From NCBI GenBank assembly GCA_020161355.1, contig JAIUOF010000002.1:620001-684000 (forward strand): a DNA stretch of 64,000 nt, given 5' to 3'. Below the pieces are notes generated by a model. That model worked only from the letters and a program-made list of their open reading frames with translations. It was not told the DNA's origin and did no database searches. The stretch comes from Bacteroidota bacterium. Lineage in GTDB: Bacteria; Bacteroidota; Bacteroidia; Cytophagales; Spirosomataceae. Both the position numbers and the translations under genes were made by a program. Shown here piece after piece: positions 24,457-34,229 of the stretch; position 1 is the first letter of the stretch; every line of letters starts with the position of its first letter.

Positions 24457-25167
24457 AGATTTTAAAATTCCAAAAATCATCAATACAAAAACATCAGTTT
24501 TCTACTTAATCCAGATTTTTAAATTGAATAGACTCATTCGTTTACTTCCATAATATTGATACATAATTTCTCTTAATCTTTTATTCATGCTTATGAGATT
24601 AACTTTCCAAACTTGAATGGGATGAAATTTTATCCTTTACTTATAGGCTGAACCGCTAAAAGGGTGGTTGGGAATTGTTGCCTACTCTTTATGTAGCAGG
24701 GTTTTGTGCGTTGGCCGTGCGGCTACTTAACATAATAGAATTATATAAACAGGGGCTTGACCCTGGAGCGATAGCGGAACCTTAGGCTGGTTATATAATA
24801 CTCTATTATGTTTAAGTAGCTTTGGGTTGTTTTTTCTGGCATATCTTCTGGGTAAAAAAACTTATCTTAATAGCAATGTCTTTTTGCTGTGCGGCTGGAA
24901 TAGCTCTTTGTTTTTCTGAGGAACGAAGAAAACAATGTGCTATGTGTGAGGCTGGAGTCAAAAAGTATGCAAGAAAAAACAATGAAGGGCTGGAGCTGGG
25001 ATGATATAAATTTTGAATGGAAGTTTTTTGATTTATCTATAAAAAATTTGGTGAAAATATTCTTTACAAGTTTTTTATTTTAAAAAAACAAAGAAATATT
25101 TTTAATATTAATTTTTTTCTTTTGTTTTGCACTTTCGCAATACTATTCCAAATTACTTTAAGCCAAT
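24457..25167. other. 711-bp non-coding region between the IS and the AT-rich operon
   Basis: I see no convincing gene here. A 60-codon ORF at 24822-25004 has no family features. The region contains the long inverted repeat at 24722-24820 and GC-richer flanks (24690-24720, 24890-24960) in otherwise AT-rich DNA, which suggests a structured or repeated element. The last 150 bp are very AT-rich and should hold the promoter of the 25168 operon. Confidence 0.55.
24722..24820. repeat. Long imperfect inverted repeat with inner hairpin
   Basis: The left arm 24722-24748 (starts GCTACTTAACATAATAGA) and the right arm 24791-24820 (ends CTATTATGTTTAAGTAGC) are nearly complementary over about 27-30 bp, with small indels. 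The 42-bp loop contains a second hairpin (CAGGG 24750-24754 with CCCTG 24761-24765). There is no T run after it, so it is not a simple terminator. It could be a structured RNA, a REP-like element or a recombination site. Confidence 0.7.
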
Positions 25168-25710
25168 ATGGATAATATTAAATACTCACTTTTTGATTTA
25201 TTTTCATTTTTAATCCCCGGCTGTATCTTAGTTTTATTTGTCGGCTTGGTTCTACCCTATCATTTGGAATGCCACCCAAATTTAAATTTCATTTCATTTG
25301 CAAAAATTGAGCTTAAAGAAATAAATAGTTCTTTAATTATAATTTTTCTTCTAGTCTCTTATTCGTCAGGATATATTACTTCAGGATTTATTACAATTTT
25401 AACTCAAAGATTTAAGAAAAAATTATTCCTAAAAAAATTCGAAGCAAACAAAATTGTAAAAGTTAGAGAACATGCACCTCAGAACTATGCCTACATTGAT
25501 AGATTTAATGCATTAAGATTAATGTCTTGGAATATTGCATTAAATCTGTTTATAATTCAAGTATTAATACTAGTTTGGTATCTATATTTTAATTACATTT
25601 TTTTAACACTTTTTATAAATATTTCAATTATTATTATCCTAGTCTTACTTGGAAGAACATTAAATAACTGGGCTGTAGATGATTGTAATGAAACATTTGA
25701 TCAATTATAA
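25168..25710 (+). CDS. Four-helix membrane protein, first gene of an unrecognised AT-rich operon
   Basis: The 180-residue protein has about four transmembrane helices: DLFSFLIPGCILVLFVGLVL, SLIIIFLLVSYSSGYITSGF, a segment near 119-139 and one near 140-165. A basic loop lies in the middle (RFKKKLFLKKF). The opening SLFDLFSFLIPG recalls small membrane proteins seen in bacterial defence and accessory loci, but I cannot assign a family. It is followed after 11 bp by the next gene on the same strand. DNA composition is visibly more AT-rich than in the core genes, suggesting transfer. A role as membrane anchor or effector of the operon is speculation. Confidence 0.75.
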   Translation: MDNIKYSLFDLFSFLIPGCILVLFVGLVLPYHLECHPNLNFISFAKIELKEINSSLIIIFLLVSYSSGYITSGFITILTQRFKKKLFLKKFEANKIVKVREHAPQNYAYIDRFNALRLMSWNIALNLFIIQVLILVWYLYFNYIFLTLFINISIIIILVLLGRTLNNWAVDDCNETFDQL

Positions 25711-25721
25711 TTTATATTAAA

Positions 25722-26540
25722 ATGTATTCTCAAAGTTCCTTAGAAAATTTATTAAATAAATGTGATTTAGATTTGGAGGAATTGAAAAATCCAGTATTCT
25801 GCTATGTCCCTAAAGAAGGTCTTGAAGATGATATTTTTCTCAATCGAAAAATAGTTCCTAAACATTGTAAAGTAATGGATAGAGAAGTAATTTATTTTGG
25901 TTATGGCAAATCAAATTATAAACCCATTGAACATCAAGTAGATAATAGAGAAGTCTATGCACCTATAACATTAATTTTTGATGGTGAGACCATAAATTTA
26001 GATAACATAACAGACATTTATGTATATGATACAGGGGCTTTAAATCATCCAGATTCCCCTTTAAAAACCACCTTGGAAGGTATTTATACAAGATTAACCA
26101 AAAATAAATTCTATAAATGGAATATTAAAAAAGAAAACCTTAGTAAGGCTGTCAAACTTCTTTTTGATTCATATTATAACTACATTTATGATATTCCTAA
26201 TCCAATAATTGAAAGTAAAGAATTTCCCCACTTCAACTCATATTTGAGTCAATTAATGAATTATCATAAAGAAAAAAAGGGCGATGTTCAACTATCAAAT
26301 TTTGAAATAATAGTTGATAAAGAAGTTCCCTTTCAGCCGATTGCAATTATATATCCTGATGTAACTGAGACATCAGCACATTCTAAAGTTAAATTAGATA
26401 TTCCATCAAATTGTATTCCAATTCCATACAATATTTTAGATAATGGAGCAGAATTTGAAGGAATTACACTGAATGAATTATACAATCCAATGAGAAAAAA
26501 AGCAAAAACAACTGTAATTAAATTAAATGAAACAAAATAA
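25722..26540 (+). CDS. Hypothetical protein, second gene of the AT-rich operon
   Basis: The 272-residue soluble protein has no signal peptide or transmembrane helix, and I do not recognise it. It begins with a helical segment (SSLENLLNKCDLDLEELK). The middle is mixed alpha/beta (APITLIFDGETINLDNITDIYVYD), and the C-terminal part is Pro/Ile-rich (PSNCIPIPYNILDNGAEFEG). It overlaps the next gene by 14 bp, so the genes are translated together. Codon use is strongly A/T-biased like the rest of the operon. Confidence 0.72.
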   Translation: MYSQSSLENLLNKCDLDLEELKNPVFCYVPKEGLEDDIFLNRKIVPKHCKVMDREVIYFGYGKSNYKPIEHQVDNREVYAPITLIFDGETINLDNITDIYVYDTGALNHPDSPLKTTLEGIYTRLTKNKFYKWNIKKENLSKAVKLLFDSYYNYIYDIPNPIIESKEFPHFNSYLSQLMNYHKEKKGDVQLSNFEIIVDKEVPFQPIAIIYPDVTETSAHSKVKLDIPSNCIPIPYNILDNGAEFEGITLNELYNPMRKKAKTTVIKLNETK

Positions 26541-27279
26541 CTTATATATACCTATAGGATGTATACTACCTTTTAAAGGTGTAAATATTTTTTCCCTAAC
26601 TATTTTTCAAGAAAAAAATAATTCTGATAGAAAATTTAAACAAATAATTGAAAATGGAAAAATTACTGATTTTGAAGATATTACCGACAAAATTGAATTA
26701 GAAATTATTTATAGTAAAGATATTAGTACCACAGCAAAAATAGGCGATGAAAAACTATTCAGCTATTTATATTTTTTTAAAGGAAAGCAAGAAGTTTTTA
26801 TTGGGACAAGATGTCAAATAATTGAAAATATTGATAGATTTTATGAGAATTCAGATTTGACTGTTAAAGGTAGATCAATTTTACAAAAATTTGAAGGAGG
26901 AATTGACAAACTAGCATCTAATTACCTACCAATTAACAGGAAAAATGAAGAGATTACAAATTTTGATATAACAAAATACCTAACAGAGGGCGAGATAAAT
27001 AATTCAATTTTAGAAAATTCAGTTCAAAACTCTCTTTTATGGTTTTATTTTTTGGCTTTAAAGTATAATTTAATCACATACTGGAAAAAAGAACTTGAAT
27101 TATTAAATATTAAATACTTTGATTTTTATTACTTCAATAAAGAAGAATGGAATCAAATTATTTCAAATAGTAAGCATGGGGGAATTATATTTTTAAATAG
27201 TTTTAAAAATTCAAATATAGAGGTCGATGTAAATTCAGAACACAAATTAAATGCTTTAGAAAGTAAAGTATATGAATAA
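26527..27279 (+). CDS. Hypothetical protein, third gene of the AT-rich operon
   Basis: The 250-residue soluble protein is not recognised. A beta-rich N-terminal half (NLYIPIGCILPFKGVNIFSL, KIELEIIYSKDISTTAKIGD) is followed by a more helical C-terminal half with many aromatic residues (LLWFYFLALKYNLITYWKKE). The start overlaps the 25722 gene by 14 bp and the end overlaps the 886-residue gene by 8 bp. Such tight packing means the four products are likely to work together. Confidence 0.72.
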   Translation: MKQNNLYIPIGCILPFKGVNIFSLTIFQEKNNSDRKFKQIIENGKITDFEDITDKIELEIIYSKDISTTAKIGDEKLFSYLYFFKGKQEVFIGTRCQIIENIDRFYENSDLTVKGRSILQKFEGGIDKLASNYLPINRKNEEITNFDITKYLTEGEINNSILENSVQNSLLWFYFLALKYNLITYWKKELELLNIKYFDFYYFNKEEWNQIISNSKHGGIIFLNSFKNSNIEVDVNSEHKLNALESKVYE

Positions 27280-29932
27280 AAGAAATTTAATTGAAACAAT
27301 TCTTTCATCTCAAATTGAAGAAGTTTTGAATGATTTTATAATACAAAATTATTCAAAAATAAAACAAATTCATTTCGATGACTACTTAGTAAATTTACAT
27401 ATTAATGAAATAGCCAATAGTACAAAGGATTTTGATTGGGAAAATATTAAAATTAAGTACATTTATGCCATAGACAATTTTGATATTAGTGAATTTTGTT
27501 TCCCCCTTGGATTAAAATCAAATTCAAAAGAATCAATAAATTTTGACAGGGTAACAGATGAACAAATTGCATGGAACCAATTTCTACTTTCAGTAAATTC
27601 TAACAATATTTACAATTTAGAAAATGCAATCTTTATGTTTGATGAACACGCCCATGAATTAGATAAATTACACAAAATAGTTTTAGAATCTAATAAGATT
27701 ACAAATAGCTTCAATTATTTTTTGGAAAATTTTCTTTTCAAAAATGAAGATTCTAGGAAAAATATTAACCAAAAAGAACTAAATACGATACACGCACATT
27801 TGCCTTTTTTGATAAGTTTATTATTAGGTTTTGGAGAAAATAAAATTCTTGATTTTATAACAATTTTGAAAAAGACAATATGTAAAAAAAGTGATTTTAA
27901 TAAATTCCATGAATATAAGAATGATGTTGAAACATTTTATGAAGGATTTCAAAATGCACAGGCTGATATACCATATGTAATCAATACTTTGTTCCCAGAA
28001 GCTAAAAGGCTTAAAGCTTTTAAAAATTTTGATCAGGAAGATTTCGAGAAGAAAGATACCAGAAATTATAATGTACTAATGGATTGTTACGTATTAGATA
28101 GAACAATCAAAATAAATGATTTTTTTTCAAAAAAAGAGACCATTGAAACCCTTGGGAATACAAGGTATATTCTCAAATTACTTAGTTCTACTTCAGTTAC
28201 TAAGGAAATCTCCTACGAAAGTAAAATCCTTAATGGCAAATGGCCTAAAATTGGAAATCTTGAAGTAAAAATTCCCATAAATTCGGAAATGTTATATTTT
28301 GATTTATTAATAAATTCCGAGAAAATTGATGAGGAAATTTATCTAAAAGATAAAATAATTCAATTAGTTAATTATTTATACGCTTCAAATTTATCTAAAT
28401 TCTCAACTAAAAAATTACATGGAAAAACCAAGGACAAAATTATTGAGCTTCGTAGTCAAGTAAAAAGTACTTCGATGTTTGTTATTGCATTGGAAAACAA
28501 AGAAGAAATTTCTGAAAAGCTAAATATCATATTACCAAAACTTGGTCAAAATCAAGACTTGTTGGAAGCTTATGAATTATTAAAAAATTTATCACTTGGA
28601 AAAGGCATTACCATGAAGGAAGCAACTCAGCAGGCGATTCAAGATTCTAAGAATTTTAAAGTTTATCATTCTTGCGTTACAATCATTGATGAAGGCTGGA
28701 ATTATGTGAATAATTTTAGACCCTATAGGTCCGAAACAGACAAAGTAATTGGTTTAAATCATATTTATCCTATATTATTAAGGAGTTTTGACAATGAAGA
28801 TATGATAGAAATTGTCAATAAATTAAGGGACATTTTAATTGGATCAAATTATGGTGGCGAATATTTGAATAAAAGCGTCGAATTTAAAAGACTTTTTGTA
28901 AAAATTAATGATGGTTCTTTTAAAAGTGACTTTTTAAATCAATTTCAAAGTAGACTAATTCTTCATTTTTTAGTAATGTTTTTGTATCCATTTCCGTTTC
29001 TAACTAAAAATAGAAAAAAAGCTTCTTATCATGAACAAAAAAATGAACTTAGGTTAGAATTAATTTCAGAAGTTAATAATGACATCAGCATTTTGGAGAA
29101 TCTTTTAGAACAAAATTTTGGTAACAAAAAAATACAGCTTGAATCTCTAAAAATATATGATTTTTATAAGGATATTGTTTATTTTCAAATAAATGCACTT
29201 CGTTATTTTGGAAAATTTAAAGACTCCTTACTGTTAGGAAAGAGATTTTTCGAAAAAGCAAAAAAGATAAATTTTATTGAAGATGAAAATTCCCCAAGAA
29301 TTAACCATGCTTTATTCCTAACATATTATTGTAAAATAGTTGAAACCAAAGATGCCAGTATTAATAAAACTAAATTTAATGACTACTCAGAACGAATAAA
29401 TTCCCACTATTTTAAAGCCATAAAAGGATATGAAAAGAATTATCCGTATTTGTCTGAAATTTTTCTTTCTGAAAATAGAAATTTGTCAAAAACAAATAAA
29501 TTTGATTACGGAAGAGTAAATATTCAAGGTAGGGATTTTCCTATTGTCCTTTTTTCTTATTTTTCTTTAAGAAATGCTTTTATTTTCTACAATTTATTAT
29601 TACTTGATAAGGAAATTATTAATATTAAAGAACATTATAATCAATTTTTAACTTATGGTAATGATTTAATGAGGCTAAAGTCACATCTTGAAGAATTAGA
29701 TTTGGGAATCAATGGCTTTACTGAATATAGTTTAGTTTTTTCTTTTTACAAATACATGAATTATAAATTTACGAATGATTCGAACAGCCTTTTGGAGGCG
29801 ACAAAAGGTATAGAAAGATGTATGGAAATTGAAGAATATAATTATGAGTTGAATGATGAAGACCCCACCTTAAGTATTCTTAAAGTTTTTAAGAAAAAAA
29901 TAGATTTTGAACTACAAAATTTAAAGAAATAG
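27272..29932 (+). CDS. Large hypothetical protein (886 aa), last gene of the AT-rich operon
   Basis: This long, soluble, mostly helical protein has no signal peptide, no Walker motifs and no nuclease or helicase motif I can identify with confidence. The first ~260 residues are Asn/Phe/Ile-rich helices. Residues about 265-310 contain NVLMDCYVLDRTIKINDFF, followed by a possible alpha/beta segment. The C-terminal 300 residues look like helical repeats (KFKDSLLLGKRFFEKAKKIN, HALFLTYYCKIVETKDA). It is the likely main component of the operon because of its size. It ends 54 bp from the convergent metallopeptidase gene of the RM operon. Confidence 0.72.
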   Translation: MNKRNLIETILSSQIEEVLNDFIIQNYSKIKQIHFDDYLVNLHINEIANSTKDFDWENIKIKYIYAIDNFDISEFCFPLGLKSNSKESINFDRVTDEQIAWNQFLLSVNSNNIYNLENAIFMFDEHAHELDKLHKIVLESNKITNSFNYFLENFLFKNEDSRKNINQKELNTIHAHLPFLISLLLGFGENKILDFITILKKTICKKSDFNKFHEYKNDVETFYEGFQNAQADIPYVINTLFPEAKRLKAFKNFDQEDFEKKDTRNYNVLMDCYVLDRTIKINDFFSKKETIETLGNTRYILKLLSSTSVTKEISYESKILNGKWPKIGNLEVKIPINSEMLYFDLLINSEKIDEEIYLKDKIIQLVNYLYASNLSKFSTKKLHGKTKDKIIELRSQVKSTSMFVIALENKEEISEKLNIILPKLGQNQDLLEAYELLKNLSLGKGITMKEATQQAIQDSKNFKVYHSCVTIIDEGWNYVNNFRPYRSETDKVIGLNHIYPILLRSFDNEDMIEIVNKLRDILIGSNYGGEYLNKSVEFKRLFVKINDGSFKSDFLNQFQSRLILHFLVMFLYPFPFLTKNRKKASYHEQKNELRLELISEVNNDISILENLLEQNFGNKKIQLESLKIYDFYKDIVYFQINALRYFGKFKDSLLLGKRFFEKAKKINFIEDENSPRINHALFLTYYCKIVETKDASINKTKFNDYSERINSHYFKAIKGYEKNYPYLSEIFLSENRNLSKTNKFDYGRVNIQGRDFPIVLFSYFSLRNAFIFYNLLLLDKEIINIKEHYNQFLTYGNDLMRLKSHLEELDLGINGFTEYSLVFSFYKYMNYKFTNDSNSLLEATKGIERCMEIEEYNYELNDEDPTLSILKVFKKKIDFELQNLKK

Positions 29933-29985
29933 TTAGGTGGAAAGGCCTTAAATACAATTTTAAGATGGATTTTTTAGCTTTAAGA

Positions 29986-30702
29986 TTAATACTCCCAGTC
30001 TTGGTGGCTAACGGGTAATTTGTTAAGTTCAATTTTAAGTTGTTTCCAGTTGGGTAAATGAGTGTCCATGTAATAGAGGAATCTAGCATTATGAAGTCTT
30101 TCTAATAGATGTACCATTTCGTGAACGATAATATACTCCAAACAATGTTCCGGTTTCTTGGCTAATTCCAGATTGAGCCAAATACGTTTCTTTTCAATGT
30201 TGCATGAACCCCATTTGGTTTTCATTTGCTTTACTTGCCAGTCTTCAACATTTAAGTTCAATATTTTCTCCCACTTGACAATGATGGATGGGATTTGCTT
30301 TTTGAGTTCCATCCGATACCATTCTGTAATGATTTCGTGTCGCTTTGCTGTTGACGTGTTGGGTTTGACGTGCAATTCAATGAACTTCTTGTTTTTCAAA
30401 ACCACTTTCTGTGTCTTGTCTGTCTCAACGATGTTGAGCAAGTACCGTCTGCCCTGAAAGTAGTGGCTTTCCCGCTGTTTGTATTCTCTAGGTGAAATGC
30501 GATCCTGTCCTTCAAACTTTCTTTGGTTGCGTTTTATCCAACCGAGTTTTGAAATGGCAAACAGTCGGATGGCATCTTCATTCACTTTTAATGGTGCAGC
30601 AATACGAACCCTTCCTGTTGGTGGGTAAACAGCAAGATGTATGTTTATAATATCTTTGCGAACTACATCAATTTTTATATTACCGATAGTTATTTGCTTC
30701 AT
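29986..30702 (-). CDS. YgjP-like M48-type metallopeptidase of the type I RM locus
   Basis: This predicted zinc metallopeptidase of 238 residues belongs to the YgjP/DUF45 family. The zinc motif is HEMVHLLERLHN (HExxH), preceded by the conserved WGSCNIEKKRIWLNLELAKK and YIIVHE. Family members very often sit directly next to hsdR in type I restriction-modification operons; their role there is not established, and protein turnover of the system is one suggestion. The ATG at 30702 overlaps the hsdR stop (TGATG), which favours that start over the TTG one codon earlier. It is the last gene of the eight-gene operon. Confidence 0.9.
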   Translation of the reverse strand: MKQITIGNIKIDVVRKDIINIHLAVYPPTGRVRIAAPLKVNEDAIRLFAISKLGWIKRNQRKFEGQDRISPREYKQRESHYFQGRRYLLNIVETDKTQKVVLKNKKFIELHVKPNTSTAKRHEIITEWYRMELKKQIPSIIVKWEKILNLNVEDWQVKQMKTKWGSCNIEKKRIWLNLELAKKPEHCLEYIIVHEMVHLLERLHNARFLYYMDTHLPNWKQLKIELNKLPVSHQDWEY

Positions 30703-33700
30703 CAATAGTCTCTCTGATTTTTTACCAAATCAAAAATGCGTTGTACCTCATTATCACCTTCAATTCGATGTGTTTTCAAAACCTCGGTGATGGCGTTTCT
30801 TACTGCTTTTGATTTCTGAATATTGTCCCGCCAACTGTCTTTTTTTGTTGTCAGAATTTTTATGTCTAAATCGTTTGCTAAGGCTTCGTTCCTACCTAAG
30901 TTGTCAAACAATGCTCGTTTGGTTGATGTGTTGATGGTGGAAGGGTAGTCGGTTGTTGTGTCTGACTTTTTTACCTTTCCTGAAAGAGCAATGATCTCAT
31001 TCAAATACTTTTCATATTCCAAGGAGGCTTCTTTTCTCATTTTAATGAGTTCATCCAAAAGCACACTCATTTTTTCGTAATACATTGGATTGGTTGGACT
31101 TTCTTCAATGATTACTTTCCTCAAATTGTTTTCAATAGCTTCTGCCATTGCCTCAGGGTCATTCTTAATGCCTGGAGGTAATTTTTCATAGGGAACCTCG
31201 TCCTCTTTCACTAGGATTTCAACTAAACTCAAATCGTCAAAATTAGCAAGCATCCGGCTTTCTTCAGCTCCAATGTAGCTATCAATCAAATGTCGCATGG
31301 CTGGCTCGTATTGCTTCAAATCAATATAATCTCCACTTGCTAACTGAATTTCTTTGCGAACATTTTCAAAGTATTTTATTTCGGCTTTAATTGCTTCAAT
31401 TTCTTTTGGTTTGTAACCAGCCTCTATCATTTCATCGGCTATGTTGGCATAAGACCGAATGAGTGCAATGGTCAATTTGTAAAGGGCAACACGTCTTGGT
31501 TCTGTGTCTTTCAGTTCATCAGGATTTTCGGTATTGCTTCCGCAGAAGTAACGAATGTGTTCAATCGTTCCTTTTGGTGGCTCAACGGCTTCAACCAATG
31601 CTTTGATAGCTTCCAATGCTTCGTCCAATCGTTCTTTACCTTTCTGTAAACGGTTTTTCAAAAGTCCGTCAATGTCTTTTTTCTCGTAACCGCTAAAAGC
31701 TTCCGAAGTGTAATCATTGAATGCTTGTTCCAAACTCTTGAACAAGTCCATGTAGTCAATGATGTAACCGTAATCTTTATCGTCTCCGTCCAAACGGTTT
31801 ACACGGCAAACGGCTTGAAACAAACCGTGGTCTCTCAGTTTTTTGTCAATGTATAAGTAAGTGGCACTCGGAGCATCAAAACCTGTGAGTAGTTTGTTTA
31901 CCACAATCAGTAGTTTCATTTGTGCAGGTTCTTCCACAAATTTCTTCTTCACTTCGGTTTCAAATTGTTCTACTTTCTTTAATGCTTCTTCAGTTGTATC
32001 ATTGAAATATGTAGAAAACATTTTTTGGTAAATCTCAAAACGCTGTAACTTTTCGGTGTAATTGTCGCCTTCGCCTTTTATATCGTTTGCATTCGGAACG
32101 AATGATGTTACAATGGCACAATTTTTCAATCCTGCATTTTGGAATAATTCATAGTAACGGCAAGCATTGTAAATACTATCAGAAACCAAAATGGCATTTC
32201 CTCTGCCGTTTTGCAGACGTTCTTTTTTCTCCATGTCCATCACCACATCCAAGACGATTTTTTCCAATCGTGATTTGCTGCTGAACACTTTTTTCAATGT
32301 TCCCCAACGCTGTTTCAGTTCGGCTTTTGCAAAGTCGGTCAATCCTCTTGTTTTGAGTTCAAACCATTCGTCAATTTTGTCGGGTGACTTGATGTTTTGT
32401 TCAATGTCTCGGGCTTCATAACGTAAATCCAACACCACTTTGTCAGTTACGGCTTCATTGAATTTGTAGGTGTGAATGTATCTGCCAAAAACTTCTAAAC
32501 TGGTTTGCTTGTCGCTTTTCAATAATGGTGTTCCTGTGAAACCGATAAATAAAGCATCGGGAATGAATTGCTTCATAGCTTCATGCAGTTTCCCCGATTG
32601 TGTTCTATGACACTCGTCCACAAAAACATAAATGTCACCTTTGGCTTTAAAATCACTTGGAATACTGCTGCGGAGTTCCTGCAAGTATTTTTCTACATCT
32701 TCATCGGATGCTTCCTCGCTTTTGTCTTTGCCACCAAACTTGTGAATGAGTGAACAAATCAGCCACGGTGAAGTGTCATTAAGTTGTTGAAGTAAATCCC
32801 TTCCACTTTTGGTACGGTAAATATCTTCCTGAACGCCTTTGTAAACCTTTTCAATCTGCTCATCCAATTCATCTCGGTCGGTAATGATTAGCACCCGTGC
32901 ATTGTCGTTGAACTCCCTTATCCATTTAGTAAGCCACACCATCGTCAAACTCTTCCCGCTTCCCTGTGTGTGCCAAATTATGCCGCCTTCTTTACGTTTT
33001 ACAAAATCCTGTGCCGATTTGATACCGAAATACTGATTCGGTCGGCAGAATTTTTTTTGCCCTCTATCGTACACCACAAAATCATGAAGTATTTCAATGA
33101 AGCGTTCCTTATTCAGTAGTTCAATGATGTTTTTGTCCAACGGATAATCATACTTGGCTGCTTTATCCAGAATTGGCTTGGTAATTTCCAGTAGATGCGG
33201 AAATTCTTTGCCTGCTTCTTGTGTAACTTCCTTCCATTTCAAAAAGTATTTCTCTTTTGTTTCAATGGCTCCATAAGCCAAACCTTCAATGTCGTTTCCT
33301 GCCATTACATACTGAATGGTATTAAAAAACGGCTTTATGAAGAGGTGTTTTTGATTATCTAAGTTTTGGCGAATACCTTCTGAAATGGAAACCGTGCTGC
33401 GTTTCAATTCTAACACACCGAAAGCAATACCGTTTATGTACAGCACAATGTCTGGGCGTTTTTTGTGTAAACCTTTTATGGTCACTTCTTCGGCAAATGC
33501 AAAATGATTGGCAAGCGGATTTTTCCAGTCAATGAGCCAAACCGTTTTTTTGTTTTGTCCAATTTCAGGTTGAACAGTAACGCCATATCGAAGTAGTGAA
33601 TACACTTCTTTGTTTACTTCATACAGCGATTTACTTTGGTCGCTTGCGGCTTTGGTAAATTCATAAATGGCTTTGTTGGTCAGGTTTTGGTCATAGCGTT

Positions 33701-34229
33701 TCAATAGCCATGGTTCCAAAATCTCTTCTTCTAGATTGCTGTTGTTGTCCCGTTCTTCCCAATTGCCGAGATATTCATACTGTAATTCATTTTGCATCAG
33801 AGCTACCACACGGTCTTGGGTTTCTCTTTCCAGTTTGCCAACTTTCGATTGAGTAGAACCTGCAATCATTCTGCTGAGTATTTCTTTTTTAAGTGACGCC
33901 GCCAACTCCGTTTCGTGGGTAATTAGCATCAAGCCCTCATCAGGCAACAAATCTTCGCTGTATGCTCCAAGATACAACTCGGCATAAAACTCATTTCGGT
34001 TGTATTTGCCTAAGTAAAAATTGGTTTTTCGGTCTTCATAAATGGGCTTCAAATCCATTTGCCCTTCCAGAAACAGGGTTACATCTTCAACGCTTACTTT
34101 CTTACCAATGTATTCGTATGTTTCATCATCGAGCAGGGCAAAAATGTAATTACTCTGCCTTTCGTCCTGACAAAAAATGAGTGTCGGAACTTCGTAGTAA
34201 TATAGTATTTTGATGTAAACCAATTTCAT
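30702..34229 (-). CDS. hsdR: Type I restriction endonuclease subunit R with extra N-terminal module
   Basis: HsdR translocates and cuts DNA for the type I enzyme. From ATG 34229 the protein is 1175 residues. The classical part begins at about residue 125 (QSKVGKLERETQDRVVALMQ). It has the nuclease motif PDIVLYINGIAFGVLELKRS (PD-ExK type), Walker A in IIWHTQGSGKSLTMVWL, the DECH box VFVDECHRTQSG, FIGFTGTPL and the C-terminal HsdM-contact helices. Residues 1-120 are extra: MKLVYIKILYYYEVPTLIFC and following resemble small stand-alone proteins (DUF6575-like, from memory) and end at ILSRMIAGS, where a normal HsdR would start. The ATG overlaps the preceding gene's stop (ATGA). Confidence 0.93.
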   Translation of the reverse strand: MKLVYIKILYYYEVPTLIFCQDERQSNYIFALLDDETYEYIGKKVSVEDVTLFLEGQMDLKPIYEDRKTNFYLGKYNRNEFYAELYLGAYSEDLLPDEGLMLITHETELAASLKKEILSRMIAGSTQSKVGKLERETQDRVVALMQNELQYEYLGNWEERDNNSNLEEEILEPWLLKRYDQNLTNKAIYEFTKAASDQSKSLYEVNKEVYSLLRYGVTVQPEIGQNKKTVWLIDWKNPLANHFAFAEEVTIKGLHKKRPDIVLYINGIAFGVLELKRSTVSISEGIRQNLDNQKHLFIKPFFNTIQYVMAGNDIEGLAYGAIETKEKYFLKWKEVTQEAGKEFPHLLEITKPILDKAAKYDYPLDKNIIELLNKERFIEILHDFVVYDRGQKKFCRPNQYFGIKSAQDFVKRKEGGIIWHTQGSGKSLTMVWLTKWIREFNDNARVLIITDRDELDEQIEKVYKGVQEDIYRTKSGRDLLQQLNDTSPWLICSLIHKFGGKDKSEEASDEDVEKYLQELRSSIPSDFKAKGDIYVFVDECHRTQSGKLHEAMKQFIPDALFIGFTGTPLLKSDKQTSLEVFGRYIHTYKFNEAVTDKVVLDLRYEARDIEQNIKSPDKIDEWFELKTRGLTDFAKAELKQRWGTLKKVFSSKSRLEKIVLDVVMDMEKKERLQNGRGNAILVSDSIYNACRYYELFQNAGLKNCAIVTSFVPNANDIKGEGDNYTEKLQRFEIYQKMFSTYFNDTTEEALKKVEQFETEVKKKFVEEPAQMKLLIVVNKLLTGFDAPSATYLYIDKKLRDHGLFQAVCRVNRLDGDDKDYGYIIDYMDLFKSLEQAFNDYTSEAFSGYEKKDIDGLLKNRLQKGKERLDEALEAIKALVEAVEPPKGTIEHIRYFCGSNTENPDELKDTEPRRVALYKLTIALIRSYANIADEMIEAGYKPKEIEAIKAEIKYFENVRKEIQLASGDYIDLKQYEPAMRHLIDSYIGAEESRMLANFDDLSLVEILVKEDEVPYEKLPPGIKNDPEAMAEAIENNLRKVIIEESPTNPMYYEKMSVLLDELIKMRKEASLEYEKYLNEIIALSGKVKKSDTTTDYPSTINTSTKRALFDNLGRNEALANDLDIKILTTKKDSWRDNIQKSKAVRNAITEVLKTHRIEGDNEVQRIFDLVKNQRDY

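Noticed and set aside
24722..24820. Inverted repeat as an integron attC site
   Set aside because: The core sites expected for attC (GTTRRRY and its complement at the arm ends) are not present, and no integron integrase is in the window.
24822..25004. 60-codon ORF beside the inverted repeat
   Set aside because: No family features, mixed composition and no promoter; it looks like chance coding in a repeat-like region.
27272..29932. PIN-like nuclease reading of the segment NVLMDCYVLDRTIKINDFF in the 886-residue protein
   Set aside because: Only one short stretch with suitable acidic positions is seen and the other expected acidic residues could not be placed; not enough to call a domain.
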